NCBI GenBank assembly: GCA_036005845.1
Contig: DASYQD010000127.1
Location: 1 to 64,000, forward strand
Direction: 5' to 3'
Source: DASYQD01 sp036005845
GTDB taxonomy: Bacteria > Acidobacteriota > Thermoanaerobaculia > Multivoradales > JAIOJS01
DNA: 64,000 nucleotides
The position numbers and the translations under genes were made by a program. Below the pieces are notes generated by a model. It was given only the letters and a program-made list of their open reading frames with translations. It searched no databases and was not told where the DNA came from. Below are positions 24,345-35,038 of this stretch, piece by piece; position 1 is the first letter of the stretch; each line of letters starts with the position of its first letter.

Positions 24345-25787
24345 ATGGCCATCGAAGGCAGCCTAGAGACGTTCCAGCTGCCGGAGATCCTGCAGATGAT
24401 CTCCGCGCAGCGGAAGACCGGCATCCTCACCGTGCAGGGTGAGGCGGACATCGTCGCCATCTCGTTCAAGGACGGCCACGTGGTGGCGGCCGACGCGCTC
24501 AACCAGACGGTGGAGGAGGGGCTGGGGCAGATCCTCGCCAGTCAGGGCCTGGTGAGCCCGCGCGATTTCGCCGCCGTCTCCGCCGAGCACGACGGCGGCG
24601 GCAAGCGGCTGCTCGACCTGCTGCTCGAGCGCGGGTTGGTCGAGCGCGGCCAGCTGCTCGAAGCGCTGCGCCTGCAGACCTACCGGCTGCTGCTGCAACT
24701 GCTGCGCTGGGACCAAGGGGACTTCAAGTTCTACTCCGGCGAAGAGGTGGCGTACGAGGAAGGCTTCTACGCCATCTCGATCGAGGAGCTGCTCATCCGC
24801 TCGCTCTCCGACCTCGGCGAGGACGACCAGGTCGGCGGGCCGCCCGACCTGGCGCTGGCCTACGAACGGGTGCCGGGCGCCCCGCCTATCCAATACCTCA
24901 AGCAGGACGGCGCGACGCCGGCGGGCTCCGGGGTGTGGATCGCGCCCGAGGACCGGCCGTTCGTCGAGCGGCTCGACGGCAAGACGCCGGTGGGCACGCT
25001 CGCCGATGCGACGGGCGTCGGGCACTACCGGGCGCTGTTCACGCTCTACAAGCTGTTGCGCGCCGGGGCAGTGCGCGCGGTGAAGAGTGCGAGCGCGGTG
25101 GTGGCGCCGGCGCAGAGCGCAAGCGCGCGCGGCGCGGCCGCCGCGCCTGCCGCGGCGCCGCGAGCCTCGGCAAGCACCGCCGTCGCGCCCGCTGCCGCGC
25201 CGCGACCGGTGCTGGTCCCGGCACCCACCTTCGGCGTCAAGCAGGACGAAGAGCTGCCGGAGATCGCCCCCGCGCCGGTCGCGGCGGGCCGCGTGCGCCA
25301 GATGGTGGCGCGCGCGGTGCCGGCAGGCCCCGGGCTCCTGGCGGTGGTGGTGCCGCGGCTCGCGGCCTTGGTCGTCGCCGTGGCGGTGTTCGCCTCGCCC
25401 TGGCTGGCGCCGCGGCGACTGCTCCTCCCGTACCCCTCGCAAGACCAGGCGCGGGCGAGCCTCGAGCGCAACCAGCGCGCCGCGCAGTACCTGCAGATCG
25501 ACCGCGCCGCGCGCACCTTCTTCCTGCTCGAGGGTCACTACCCCGACGGCCTCCAGGAGCTGGTGGCCGCCAACCTCCTCTCGCCCAAAGCGTTAGCCGA
25601 CCCGGCCGGGCGGCGCCTCGCCTACTCGGCGGAGAACCTCGCCTACGAGGTGCAACCGGTTGCCGGCGGCGAGCCGGTGGCCGAGCTCGGCGTGCGCGAG
25701 GCGATTACCGGCGACTTCCTGCTCGATCCGGACTTCCTCGACCTGCCCGAGAAGCCCGAGCGTCCGCCCCTCGTCCTCCTTGATTGA
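24345..25787 (+). CDS. DUF4388 (PatA-like) protein with membrane helix
   Basis: A 480-residue protein. Residues 1-100 form a DUF4388 domain (MAIEGSLETFQLPEILQMIS, KTGILTVQG, GHVVAADALN), then a helical extension with RLLQLLRWDQGDFKFYSGE. An Ala/Pro-rich linker (about 250-300) leads to one transmembrane helix (about 345-365). The C-terminal part (NQRAAQYLQIDRAARTFFLLEGHYPDGLQELV) resembles the pseudopilin/GspG-type globular segment with its G-x-YP motif. DUF4388 proteins are linked to gliding motility and signalling in myxobacteria and Acidobacteria. ATG 24345 is used; the frame continues upstream without similarity. A 131-base gap with a large inverted repeat separates it from dnaK. Confidence 0.8.
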   Translation: MAIEGSLETFQLPEILQMISAQRKTGILTVQGEADIVAISFKDGHVVAADALNQTVEEGLGQILASQGLVSPRDFAAVSAEHDGGGKRLLDLLLERGLVERGQLLEALRLQTYRLLLQLLRWDQGDFKFYSGEEVAYEEGFYAISIEELLIRSLSDLGEDDQVGGPPDLALAYERVPGAPPIQYLKQDGATPAGSGVWIAPEDRPFVERLDGKTPVGTLADATGVGHYRALFTLYKLLRAGAVRAVKSASAVVAPAQSASARGAAAAPAAAPRASASTAVAPAAAPRPVLVPAPTFGVKQDEELPEIAPAPVAAGRVRQMVARAVPAGPGLLAVVVPRLAALVVAVAVFASPWLAPRRLLLPYPSQDQARASLERNQRAAQYLQIDRAARTFFLLEGHYPDGLQELVAANLLSPKALADPAGRRLAYSAENLAYEVQPVAGGEPVAELGVREAITGDFLLDPDFLDLPEKPERPPLVLLD

Positions 25788-25812
25788 TCCTGGAATAAAT
25801 CTGAGCCCAACT

Positions 25813-25848
25813 TTGTCAAATCGTCTGCAGGCCGGCAGACTTTGACAA
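25813..25848. promoter_or_regulatory. Inverted repeat upstream of dnaK, candidate heat-shock operator
   Basis: TTGTCAAA (25813-25820) and TTTGACAA (25841-25848) are perfect complements. Inside them GTCTGC (25823-25828) pairs with GCAGAC (25835-25840), leaving a two-base bulge and a six-base loop. The right arm contains TTGACA, a perfect -35 sequence, and TATACT lies at 25871-25876, but the 23-base spacing is too long for a simple sigma-70 promoter. It is neither CIRCE nor HAIR (CTTGAGT-N7-ACTCAAG). The HspR-like regulator at 28374 is one candidate ligand. Confidence 0.5.
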
Positions 25849-25918
25849 CGCCGGACTAAGAAATCCGCGATATACTTCTCGGGAGGCTGGAGCTTCCGAG
25901 AAGGAGGAGAGACACACC

Positions 25919-27859
<1,941 letters not shown>

Positions 27860-27872
27860 TGGTGATGGCCGG

Positions 27873-27914
27873 GCCTCCTGCTTCGCGATGGAGCAGGAGG
27901 CTCGTCTCCTTTTG
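27873..27914 (+). terminator. Hairpin between dnaK and hsp20
   Basis: GCCTCCTGCT (27873-27882) pairs perfectly with AGCAGGAGGC (27892-27901) around a nine-base loop, followed by TCGTCTCCTTTTG. The ten-base-pair stem and short T-run suit a Rho-independent terminator or a partial attenuator 14 bases after the dnaK stop. Confidence 0.6.
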
Positions 27915-27927
27915 AGCTGATGTAGCC

Positions 27928-28374
27928 ATGGCCCGTCCACCGCGCACCGCGCCGCGCAGCGAGCTCTCCCGGCTCCAGGAGCGCCTCAACAAGCTGCTGG
28001 AGCAGGCCCTCGTCGGCGGCGGCGGGGCCATGCCGCCCGGCGGCCCGCAAGCGCTCGCGGGTTGGAAACCCCTCTTCGACCTCGTGGAGACCAACGAAGA
28101 CTTCATCCTCTACGCCGAGCTTCCCGGCGTGCGCCGCGACGACGTGCAGCTCGACTCCGACGGCCGCTCGCTCGAGCTCTCTGGCCAGCGGCGGCCGCTC
28201 GGCGGCGAACGCGGCTACCTGCGGCTCGAAGGCAGCTACGGTCCCTTCAAGCGCCGTCTCGAGCTGCCCGAGGCGGTCGACCCGCAGCGCATCGAGGCGC
28301 GGCTGCGGCGCGGCATCCTGGAAGTGGTGATGCCCAAGCGGGCGCCGAAGCGTGTCGCGGTGGGAGAGAAGTGA
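27928..28374 (+). CDS. Small heat-shock protein Hsp20
   Basis: A 148-residue alpha-crystallin-type chaperone. The N-terminal 45 residues are variable and Pro/Gly-rich. The crystallin domain (about 48-140) contains PLFDLVETNEDFILYAELPG, GERGYLRLEGSYGPFKRRLELP and the GILEVVMPK motif before the C-terminal extension. These proteins hold unfolding clients for refolding by DnaK, encoded just upstream. The stop overlaps the regulator start (TGATG), so the two are co-translated. The start follows the dnaK stop by about 70 bases containing a terminator-like hairpin. Confidence 0.93.
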   Translation: MARPPRTAPRSELSRLQERLNKLLEQALVGGGGAMPPGGPQALAGWKPLFDLVETNEDFILYAELPGVRRDDVQLDSDGRSLELSGQRRPLGGERGYLRLEGSYGPFKRRLELPEAVDPQRIEARLRRGILEVVMPKRAPKRVAVGEK

Positions 28375-28793
28375 TGGTGGCCCGCCGCCGTCGCGAGACG
28401 CGCTTCGTGATGATCAGCACCGTCGCCGAGCGGCTGGGCGTCCACCCGCAGACGCTGCGCATGTACGAGCGCGAGGGGCTGCTGACGCCGGTGCGCAGCG
28501 CCGGCAACACTCGCCTCTACGACGAAGACACCATCAAGCGGCTGGAGACCATCCTCTTCCTGACCCGCGAGCTGGGCGTCAACCTCGCCGGCGTCGAAGT
28601 GATCTTGAACCTCCGCCAGCAGATGAGCGACATGCAGCTCGAAGTGGATCGTCTCCTGCAGCAGGTCCGCGAGCAGCTCCGCGAACGCGGCGGCATCCGC
28701 CGCGAGCACGCTCTGGTCAAGATCGAGCATGGGCCGCTGGTTCAACGAGACTCAGCGCGGAGCGACCAGCGTAGCCGCGGCAACGCCGGCTGA
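28374..28793 (+). CDS. HspR-like MerR-family regulator
   Basis: A 139-residue MerR-type regulator starting at the ATG that overlaps the hsp20 stop. The HTH and wing are clear: STVAERLGVHPQTLRMYER, EGLLTPVRSAGNTRLYDEDT, then a dimerisation helix (LEVDRLLQQVREQLRER). HspR proteins repress heat-shock operons by binding a HAIR inverted repeat, and in actinobacteria they use DnaK as co-repressor. Linkage to hsp20 and dnaK supports the same role here. I could not find a canonical HAIR box upstream of dnaK; a different inverted repeat lies there. The long frame starting upstream at 28062 is a shadow of hsp20. Confidence 0.85.
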   Translation: MVARRRRETRFVMISTVAERLGVHPQTLRMYEREGLLTPVRSAGNTRLYDEDTIKRLETILFLTRELGVNLAGVEVILNLRQQMSDMQLEVDRLLQQVREQLRERGGIRREHALVKIEHGPLVQRDSARSDQRSRGNAG

Positions 28794-28842
28794 GCGTGTG
28801 AAGTCACACGCACTGCCGCGGTTGCCGTGCTAATTTGGCCGC

Positions 28843-29721
28843 ATGCCGAACCTCTCCGGCGAGGGCAAGCGCGGCGGCTCGTTGCGCGACGCTCTCGATG
28901 AGGCGCTGGCGGCGGCGCCGGCTCCGGCGCTGGTCGCCGACGAGATCCGCGCCGACGCCTGTCCCGAGTGCGGCGGGCGCGGCTGGGTGCTGCGCGCCGA
29001 CGGCGGTGCCGGCACGGCTCGCCGCTGCTCGTGCAGCGCCAAGGCGGTGGTGCCTCGCCTCGAGCAGGAGGCGGGCGTCCCCAGCCGCTACGCGCGCTGC
29101 ACGCTGGCCAACTTCCAGGTCACCGGGCCGCACCGCGAGGGGCTGCTCGCCGCGCGCTCGCTGACGCAGCGCTGGGTGGAAGAGTTCCTCGGCGAGGCCG
29201 GCACCTTCCGCGAGTCGGGCCTCCTCTTCGTCGGTCCGCCCGGCGTCGGCAAGACGCATCTCGCCGCCGCCGCGCTCGGCGAGCTGATCCGCCGCTACCG
29301 CGTGCGCGGGCGCTTCGTCGACTTCACGTCGCTGCTCTACCAGATCCAGTCGACCTTCGACGCCGGCACCGCCGAGACCAAGCGCAGCGTGCTCGACCCG
29401 GTCGTCTCGACCGAGGTGCTGGTGATCGACGAGCTGGGCGCGCAAAAGCCCACCGCCTGGGTGAGCGAGGTGCTCTACCTCATCCTCAACGGCCGCTACA
29501 CGCGGCGGCTGCCGACGCTCTTCACCACCAACTACTACCTCGAAGCGGCGGCGCCCTCCGGCAATCCGCTCGACCGCGGCGCCTCGTCGCCGCCCCAGAC
29601 CGACCTGCTCTCGTCGCGCATCCCGGCGCTGCTGGTGAGCCGGCTCTGGGAGATGGCGCGGCCGGTGGTGATCGTGAGCGACGACTACCGGCAGCACGTG
29701 AAGTCGCACCAGCACCGATAG
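28843..29721 (+). CDS. DnaC-like AAA+ ATPase with N-terminal zinc motif
   Basis: A 292-residue protein. Residues about 38-67 form a CxxC-type motif (ACPECGGRGWVL, then CSCSAKA), followed by a helix and an AAA+ domain with Walker A GPPGVGKTHLA near 131 and Walker B VLVIDELGAQKP, then a TNYYLE sensor-like segment. This layout matches DnaC/IstB-type helicase-loader ATPases, and zinc-motif versions are common in Acidobacteria and Deltaproteobacteria. Whether it loads a helicase here is inferred. The last codon overlaps the next gene's GTG start (TAGTG). No transposase is nearby, so an IstB role is unlikely. Confidence 0.85.
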   Translation: MPNLSGEGKRGGSLRDALDEALAAAPAPALVADEIRADACPECGGRGWVLRADGGAGTARRCSCSAKAVVPRLEQEAGVPSRYARCTLANFQVTGPHREGLLAARSLTQRWVEEFLGEAGTFRESGLLFVGPPGVGKTHLAAAALGELIRRYRVRGRFVDFTSLLYQIQSTFDAGTAETKRSVLDPVVSTEVLVIDELGAQKPTAWVSEVLYLILNGRYTRRLPTLFTTNYYLEAAAPSGNPLDRGASSPPQTDLLSSRIPALLVSRLWEMARPVVIVSDDYRQHVKSHQHR

Positions 29722-32066
29722 TGGCGCGGACAGACTTGCATCGTTTCGCCAGATTGCATCGTTTCGCCGGATTGCATCGTTTCGCCGGATTGCAGCGCTG
29801 GGCCGTGGCGGGCGCGCTCCTGGTCGCGGCCCTTTTCGCCTGGGCCTGCGGCGGAGGACACCCGCAGCCCCGCACCGCGCCGCGCGCCGCGCCGACTCCA
29901 CTGCCGGCCGCGACGCCCGCGCCGACGCCGCTGCCTGCGCTTCCAGAACCGGCGCAGCCGCTGCCGCAGCCGCCGCCGCCGGAGCCGGCGCCGCCTGCAA
30001 CCGCCGACCTCCTCCTCCGCGTCGGCCTGCTCTCCGACCAGACGAGCGTCACCTTCCCCTGCTGCGCGGCCGCGCTGCGCGCGGTGTGGGAAGGGCAGAC
30101 CTGGGCATTGACGCGCGCGCTGCGCGTCGATCCCGCGCCCGAGGGCACCGAGCCGGGCATCTTCCGCGTTCAGGTCGCGGCGCTGCGCGACCCGGGACAG
30201 GCCGAGGCGCTGGCCGCCAACCTCCGCCGCGCCACCGGCGACCCCGCCGACTCGGTGCTCGAGGCGGAGAGCGGTCTCTATCGCGTGCGCGTCGGCCGCT
30301 ACGCCAGCAAGGACGAGGCCGAGACGGCGCGCAAGGGCCTCACGCGCTTCGGCGTCGGCGACGCCTGGGTGATCAGCGAAGGCGGCGGCGTGCGGGACCC
30401 GGCGCTGCGTCTCCAGCAGGGCGACATGGCGGTCAACGTCCCCGGCCGCTGGGTGGCGGTGGAGGACAGCAGCGGCGCCGGCGTCTTCGCCGGCGGCCAC
30501 CGCTACCGCGGCCGCATGCTCGTTTACCTGAACGACCGCGGCACGCTCAACTTGATCGACGAGCTGCCGCTCGAGGAGTACCTGCGCGGCGTCGTGCCGA
30601 GCGAGCTCGGCCCCGCCGCCTATCCGGAGATCGAGGCGCTCAAGGCGCAGGCGGTGGCGGCGCGCACCTACGCCGCGCGCAACCTCGGCGAGTTCCGCGC
30701 CGAGGGCTTCGACATCTGCGCCACGCCGCGCTGCCAGGTCTACGGCGGCATGGAGGCCGAGCACCCGCGCTCCGACGAAGCGATCGCCGCCACCCGCGGC
30801 GAGGTGCTGCTCTGGCACGACCAACCCATCGACGCGCTCTTCAGCTCGACGTGCGGCGGCCACACGGAAGACGTCGGCGTCGTCTTCCCGCTCAAGGCCG
30901 ACGAGACCTACCTGCGCGGCGTCCCGTGCCTCGAGGCCGGCGTGACGGCGCTCGGCGGCATCGCGCCGGGCACCACGCTGCCGTCGGCGATCACCACCGC
31001 GCTGCTGCCGCCGCCTGCCACCGCGGGCGCCGCCGGCTACGGCGAGCGCCTGCTCGCGCTGGCGCGGCTGGCGGGCCTCACGCCGGCTCAGCGCACGCTG
31101 GAGAGCCTCGATGCGCGCGACGTGCGCCGCTTCGTCGCCGCGACCTTCGATCTGGCGCTCGATGCCCGCCTCTTCGTCGCCGCCGAAGACCTGCCGTACC
31201 TCGTGCAATCGCCGCCGCGCGATTGGAGCGAGGAGGATCGCCGCCTCGCCGCGCTCTTCGTCAAGAGCGGCCTCGGCGGCCCGGCGCCCGCCGAGATGGG
31301 CGAGGCGCAGCGCGAGGAGCTGCTCTACCGGCTGGCGCTCTACCTGCGCGTGCTGCGCGAGGAGGAGGCGGGCTACTTCGGGCTCAGCGAAGGCACGCTC
31401 CACGTGCACGCCGGCGACAAGACGCGCGACGTCGTGCTGCCGCCGCGGATCGCCACCTACCGTCAGCTCGGCGACACCATCACCGGCGGCGACCTCTCGC
31501 TCGTCCCCGGCGACCACCTACGCCTGCTCTGGCAGGGCGACGCGCTGCTGGCGGTGGTGCAGGAGGTGCACGAGCAGGGCGTCGCCTACGACCGCACCAG
31601 CCACTGGACGTCGTGGCAGCGCTTCAAGACCGACCGCGAGCTCGCGGCGCTGGTCAAGCAGCGCTATCCCGGGTTCCCATACGCCAGCTTCGAGATCGTC
31701 TCGCGCGGCGTCTCCGGCCGCGTCGGCGTGCTGAAGCTCGTCGGCAGCGACGGCCGGAGCGAGCTCGTCGAGGGCCTCGCCGTGCGCTGGACTCTCGACT
31801 TGCCCGACACCCTGTTCACCGCCAAGCGCCTGGTGCCGGCGCACGGCGAGCCGGGATGGCTCTTCAGCGGCCGCGGCTGGGGACACGGCGTCGGCCTCTG
31901 CCAGGTGGGCGCTTACGGCATGGCCGTGCGCGGCCACGGCTACCGCGACATCCTCGCTCACTACTACAGCGGCACGCGGCTCGGCGCTCTGCCGCCCACC
32001 GCCGCCGCGGCGAGCGTCGCGATGCGCGAGCGCGCCGCCTTCGTGACCGCCGCCGGCGCCCGCTGA
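29721..32066 (+). CDS. SPOR/SpoIID-domain envelope protein
   Basis: A 781-residue protein with a GTG start overlapping the previous stop. Residues about 5-22 are an unusual LHRFAG repeat, followed by a membrane anchor (AVAGALLVAALFAWACGGG). The Cys could be lipidated, but the AWAC context is not a standard lipobox. A Pro-rich linker leads to a SPOR-like domain (about 150-215, RVQVAALRDPGQAEALAANL), then a SpoIID/LytB domain (about 265-480; YLRGVVPSELGP, YPEIEALKAQAVAARTYAARN). The C-terminal part includes the SpoIID ending GRGWGHGVGLCQVGAYGMA. SpoIID proteins are lytic transglycosylases. A non-spore-forming host suggests a role in cell-wall remodelling or division. Confidence 0.85.
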   Translation: MARTDLHRFARLHRFAGLHRFAGLQRWAVAGALLVAALFAWACGGGHPQPRTAPRAAPTPLPAATPAPTPLPALPEPAQPLPQPPPPEPAPPATADLLLRVGLLSDQTSVTFPCCAAALRAVWEGQTWALTRALRVDPAPEGTEPGIFRVQVAALRDPGQAEALAANLRRATGDPADSVLEAESGLYRVRVGRYASKDEAETARKGLTRFGVGDAWVISEGGGVRDPALRLQQGDMAVNVPGRWVAVEDSSGAGVFAGGHRYRGRMLVYLNDRGTLNLIDELPLEEYLRGVVPSELGPAAYPEIEALKAQAVAARTYAARNLGEFRAEGFDICATPRCQVYGGMEAEHPRSDEAIAATRGEVLLWHDQPIDALFSSTCGGHTEDVGVVFPLKADETYLRGVPCLEAGVTALGGIAPGTTLPSAITTALLPPPATAGAAGYGERLLALARLAGLTPAQRTLESLDARDVRRFVAATFDLALDARLFVAAEDLPYLVQSPPRDWSEEDRRLAALFVKSGLGGPAPAEMGEAQREELLYRLALYLRVLREEEAGYFGLSEGTLHVHAGDKTRDVVLPPRIATYRQLGDTITGGDLSLVPGDHLRLLWQGDALLAVVQEVHEQGVAYDRTSHWTSWQRFKTDRELAALVKQRYPGFPYASFEIVSRGVSGRVGVLKLVGSDGRSELVEGLAVRWTLDLPDTLFTAKRLVPAHGEPGWLFSGRGWGHGVGLCQVGAYGMAVRGHGYRDILAHYYSGTRLGALPPTAAAASVAMRERAAFVTAAGAR
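29736..29789 (+). repeat. 18-base tandem repeat encoding LHRFAG
   Basis: Three consecutive copies of an 18-base unit, TTGCATCGTTTCGCCrGA, occupy 29736-29789, with a diverged partial copy after. They encode LHRFAR, LHRFAG and LHRFAG, and LQRW continues, in the cytoplasmic N terminus of the SpoIID protein. Copy number could vary by slippage. Confidence 0.8.
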
Positions 32067-32198
32067 CGTGTAAAGCGGCGCTCTCGCCAGCCCGCGCGGC
32101 CGTGTGTTACGGTCTCGCCAGGCCCTGCCGTACATCGTCGCCTTCGAGCCTGCCCCGGGCTCCTTCGAGCTTGCCACCGCCGCGCGTTGGAGGATTCG

Positions 32199-34895
32199 AT
32201 GAAGACGCACCCGACGTGGATCGCTCTCGTGCTCGCGTTCGTTGGCGGCGCCGCCGGCGCGGCCCAGCACACGCCCGTCGCTCAGCAGTTCGCAGTGAAG
32301 GACCCGAGCCAGATCGACACCGTGCTCGGCTCGCCGATGGACCTCGCCAAGATCGCCGCCGAGGACGACGCCGACGCGCGGGCGGGCATCCCGCCGCGCT
32401 ACGCCATCGCCGAGAAGGTGGCGATCACGCCGGCGGACCGCGGCACCTGGGAGCGGCTCCCTGACGGCCGCCTGCTCTGGCGCCTGCGCATCATCGGCCG
32501 TGAGGGCACGACCTCGCTCAACTTCGGCTTCTCGCGCTTCACGATGTCCGAGCACGGCCAGCTGGTCGTCTACTCGACCGACGGCAAGCAAGTGCTGCGG
32601 CCCTTCACCGCCGAGGACAACGAGGCGCACGGCGAGCTGTGGACGCCGCCGGTGATCGGCGACGACGTCATCGTCGAGCTCAGCGTGCCCGAGGGCGAGC
32701 TCGGCGCCGTGGCGCTCCAGCTCGGCTCCATCGACCAGGGCTACCGCGGCTTCGGCACCAACCCGCTCGTCAAGTCGGGCAGCTGCAACCTCGACGTCGA
32801 ATGTCTCGACCCGGGCGACTCCTGGCGCGCCACGATGCGCGCGGCGGCGGTGATCTCGACCGGCGGCTCGCGGTTCTGCTCCGGCTCGCTGATCAACGAC
32901 ACGGCCAACGATCACAAGATGTACTTCATGACGGCCAATCACTGCAGCGTCAACTCCGGCAACGCCGCGTCGCTGGTGGCCTTCTGGAACTACCAGAATT
33001 CCTTCTGCCGCACGCCGGGCAGCGCGCAGAGCGGTCAGCCCGGCGACGGCTCGCTGGCCCAGTTCCACACCGGCTCGTTCTTCCGCGCCGCCAACAGCCC
33101 CTCGGACTTCACCCTCGTCGAGCTCGACGATCCGCCGGTGCCCGCCTACAACCACCACTGGGCCGGCTGGGACCGCTCGACGGGCGACCCCGCCTGCTCG
33201 GCGGGCGTGCCCTGCGCCGGCATCCATCACCCGAACACCGACGAGAAGCGCATCACCTACTCGATCACCAACATGGCGACGACGAGCTACAACAACCCGT
33301 CGTCGCCGGGCGACGGCACGCACCTGTGGGTGCACTGGGCGACCGATCCGCCGGGTCCGTTCACCGTTCCCGGCGTGACGGAGCCGGGCTCCTCGGGATC
33401 GCCGCTCTACAACGCCGCCCATCGCTACGTCGGCCAGCTGCACGGCGGCCCCTCGGCCTGCGGCGCTACCGGCGACAGCCTCTCCGACTACTACGGCCGT
33501 TTCAGCGTCTCGTGGACCGGCGGCGGCACCGACAGCACGCGGCTGTCGAACTGGCTCGACGCCGGCAACACCGGCGCGACGTTCACCGACGGCATCGACA
33601 ACTGCACGGCGCCCGGCGTGCCCGCCATCGGCACCGCCACCGCCACCGGGCCCAACAACATCCAGGTGACGTGGAGCAACGGCGCGCCGCCGGCAACCAC
33701 CTTCAACGTCTACCGCGCCGTCGGCACCTGCGCCTCGCCGGGCACCTTCGGCCTCGTCGGCGCCGGCGTCGCCGGCTCGCCGTTCAACGACGGCGGCGTC
33801 TCCGGCGGCACCACCTACGCGTACCAGGTGACCGGCCGCGATGCCACCGGCGGCTGCGAGTCGGCGCCGTCCGCCTGCGTGCAGGCGACCGCCACCGGCA
33901 GCTGCACGCTGCCGCCGACCTTCGCCGGCCTCGCCTCCGCCACCAACCAGGCGTCGGCGAGCTGCGGCGTCAGCCTCGGCTGGACGGCGGCGACGGCGAA
34001 CTGCGGCGGCCCCATCAACTACAACGTCTACCGCTCGACGTCGAGCGGCTTCGTGCCTGGCGCCGGCAACCTCATCGCCAGCGGCGTCGCCGGCACCGCC
34101 TACAACGACACCGGCTCGCTCACCAGCGGCGTCACCTACTACTACGTCGTGCGCGCGGTCGACACCGCCAACGCTGCCGCCGACGCCAACGCGGTCGAGA
34201 AGAGCGTCGCGCCCACCGGCCCGGTCGCCAACGGCACGCTCACCGAGACCTTCGAGGGCGCGCTCTCCGGCGGCGGCTTCGACAACGCGGGCTGGACGCA
34301 CGCCACGTTGAGCGGCGCGCTCGACTGGACGTGGAACGCGACGCAGTCGCAGACGCCGACCCACTCGTGGGCCTCCGACGAGCAGTCCACCGCCGCCGAC
34401 CGCGTGCTGGTCTCACCCTCGTTCGTGCCCCAGGCGAGCTCCACCTTGTCCTTCTGGCACACCTATCGTTTCGAGGGCACCGTCGCGCAGTGCTACGACT
34501 CGGGCACGCTCGAGATCTCGACCAACGGCGGCTCGACCTGGACGGTGATGCCGGACGCCAACTTCACCGCCGGCGGCTTCACCGGCACCACCAACGGCGG
34601 CTTCACCAACCCGCTCGCCGGCAAGCGTGCGTGGTGCAGCGGCACCGTCGGCGCCATGACCCAGGTGACCGTCAACCTCGCCTCCTTCATGCCGGCGACG
34701 GGCGTCAAGCTGCGCTGGCACGAAGGCGACGATTCGAGCGCCGTCGGCACCGAGCCCAACGGCTGGTTCGTCGACTCGGTGACGCTCAGCAACGTCGGCA
34801 CCGCCAGCGCCTGCTCGTCGGACCCCAACCTGATCTTCAGCAACGGCTTCGAGCAGGGCACGATCCCCGGCCCGTGGAGCGGCTCGACCCCGTAG
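32199..34895 (+). CDS. Secreted trypsin-like protease with FN3-like modules
   Basis: An 898-residue protein. ATG 32199 follows TTGGAGG; a TTG at 32187 is also in frame. A signal peptide (WIALVLAFVGGAAGAA) is followed by a propeptide. The chymotrypsin-fold domain (about 200-430) has the His in MTANHCSVN, the Asp in SDFTLVELDD and the Ser in EPGSSGSPLYN, similar to lysyl endopeptidases (family S1). Two FN3-like modules follow, one with a CASPGTF/CESAPSAC cysteine pair, then a jelly-roll domain (about 690-880). It ends LIFSNGFEQGTIPGPWSG, a tag shared with the next gene. Confidence 0.85.
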   Translation: MKTHPTWIALVLAFVGGAAGAAQHTPVAQQFAVKDPSQIDTVLGSPMDLAKIAAEDDADARAGIPPRYAIAEKVAITPADRGTWERLPDGRLLWRLRIIGREGTTSLNFGFSRFTMSEHGQLVVYSTDGKQVLRPFTAEDNEAHGELWTPPVIGDDVIVELSVPEGELGAVALQLGSIDQGYRGFGTNPLVKSGSCNLDVECLDPGDSWRATMRAAAVISTGGSRFCSGSLINDTANDHKMYFMTANHCSVNSGNAASLVAFWNYQNSFCRTPGSAQSGQPGDGSLAQFHTGSFFRAANSPSDFTLVELDDPPVPAYNHHWAGWDRSTGDPACSAGVPCAGIHHPNTDEKRITYSITNMATTSYNNPSSPGDGTHLWVHWATDPPGPFTVPGVTEPGSSGSPLYNAAHRYVGQLHGGPSACGATGDSLSDYYGRFSVSWTGGGTDSTRLSNWLDAGNTGATFTDGIDNCTAPGVPAIGTATATGPNNIQVTWSNGAPPATTFNVYRAVGTCASPGTFGLVGAGVAGSPFNDGGVSGGTTYAYQVTGRDATGGCESAPSACVQATATGSCTLPPTFAGLASATNQASASCGVSLGWTAATANCGGPINYNVYRSTSSGFVPGAGNLIASGVAGTAYNDTGSLTSGVTYYYVVRAVDTANAAADANAVEKSVAPTGPVANGTLTETFEGALSGGGFDNAGWTHATLSGALDWTWNATQSQTPTHSWASDEQSTAADRVLVSPSFVPQASSTLSFWHTYRFEGTVAQCYDSGTLEISTNGGSTWTVMPDANFTAGGFTGTTNGGFTNPLAGKRAWCSGTVGAMTQVTVNLASFMPATGVKLRWHEGDDSSAVGTEPNGWFVDSVTLSNVGTASACSSDPNLIFSNGFEQGTIPGPWSGSTP

Positions 34896-34929
34896 CCCGC
34901 CGCTGACTTCGGCGACCGCTCGGCAACCA

Positions 34930-34957
34930 TCCCGCGGCGCTTCGCGGCGTCGCGGGA
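34930..34957 (+). terminator. Possible hairpin after the protease gene
   Basis: TCCCGCG (34930-34936) pairs with CGCGGGA (34951-34957), with further GC pairing possible in the 14-base interior. No T-run follows, so a Rho-independent terminator is uncertain. It lies in the 143-base gap between the two secreted-protein genes. Confidence 0.3.
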
Positions 34958-35038
34958 GCGTGCTATCGTTCCGCCCGCCCACCGTCAGTTCGCGCCACCC
35001 CCGCCTCACCAGCAGTCGAGCGGAGTCTGAGGAGTAAC

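Noticed and set aside
28968..29720. N-terminal extension of the SpoIID frame through the DnaC-like gene
   Set aside because: The extension is out-of-frame translation of the ATPase gene. The GTG at 29721 overlaps the ATPase stop and precedes the membrane anchor.
28843..29721. IstB transposition helper of an IS21 element
   Set aside because: No istA, no terminal repeats, and an N-terminal zinc motif fits the helicase-loader-like family better.
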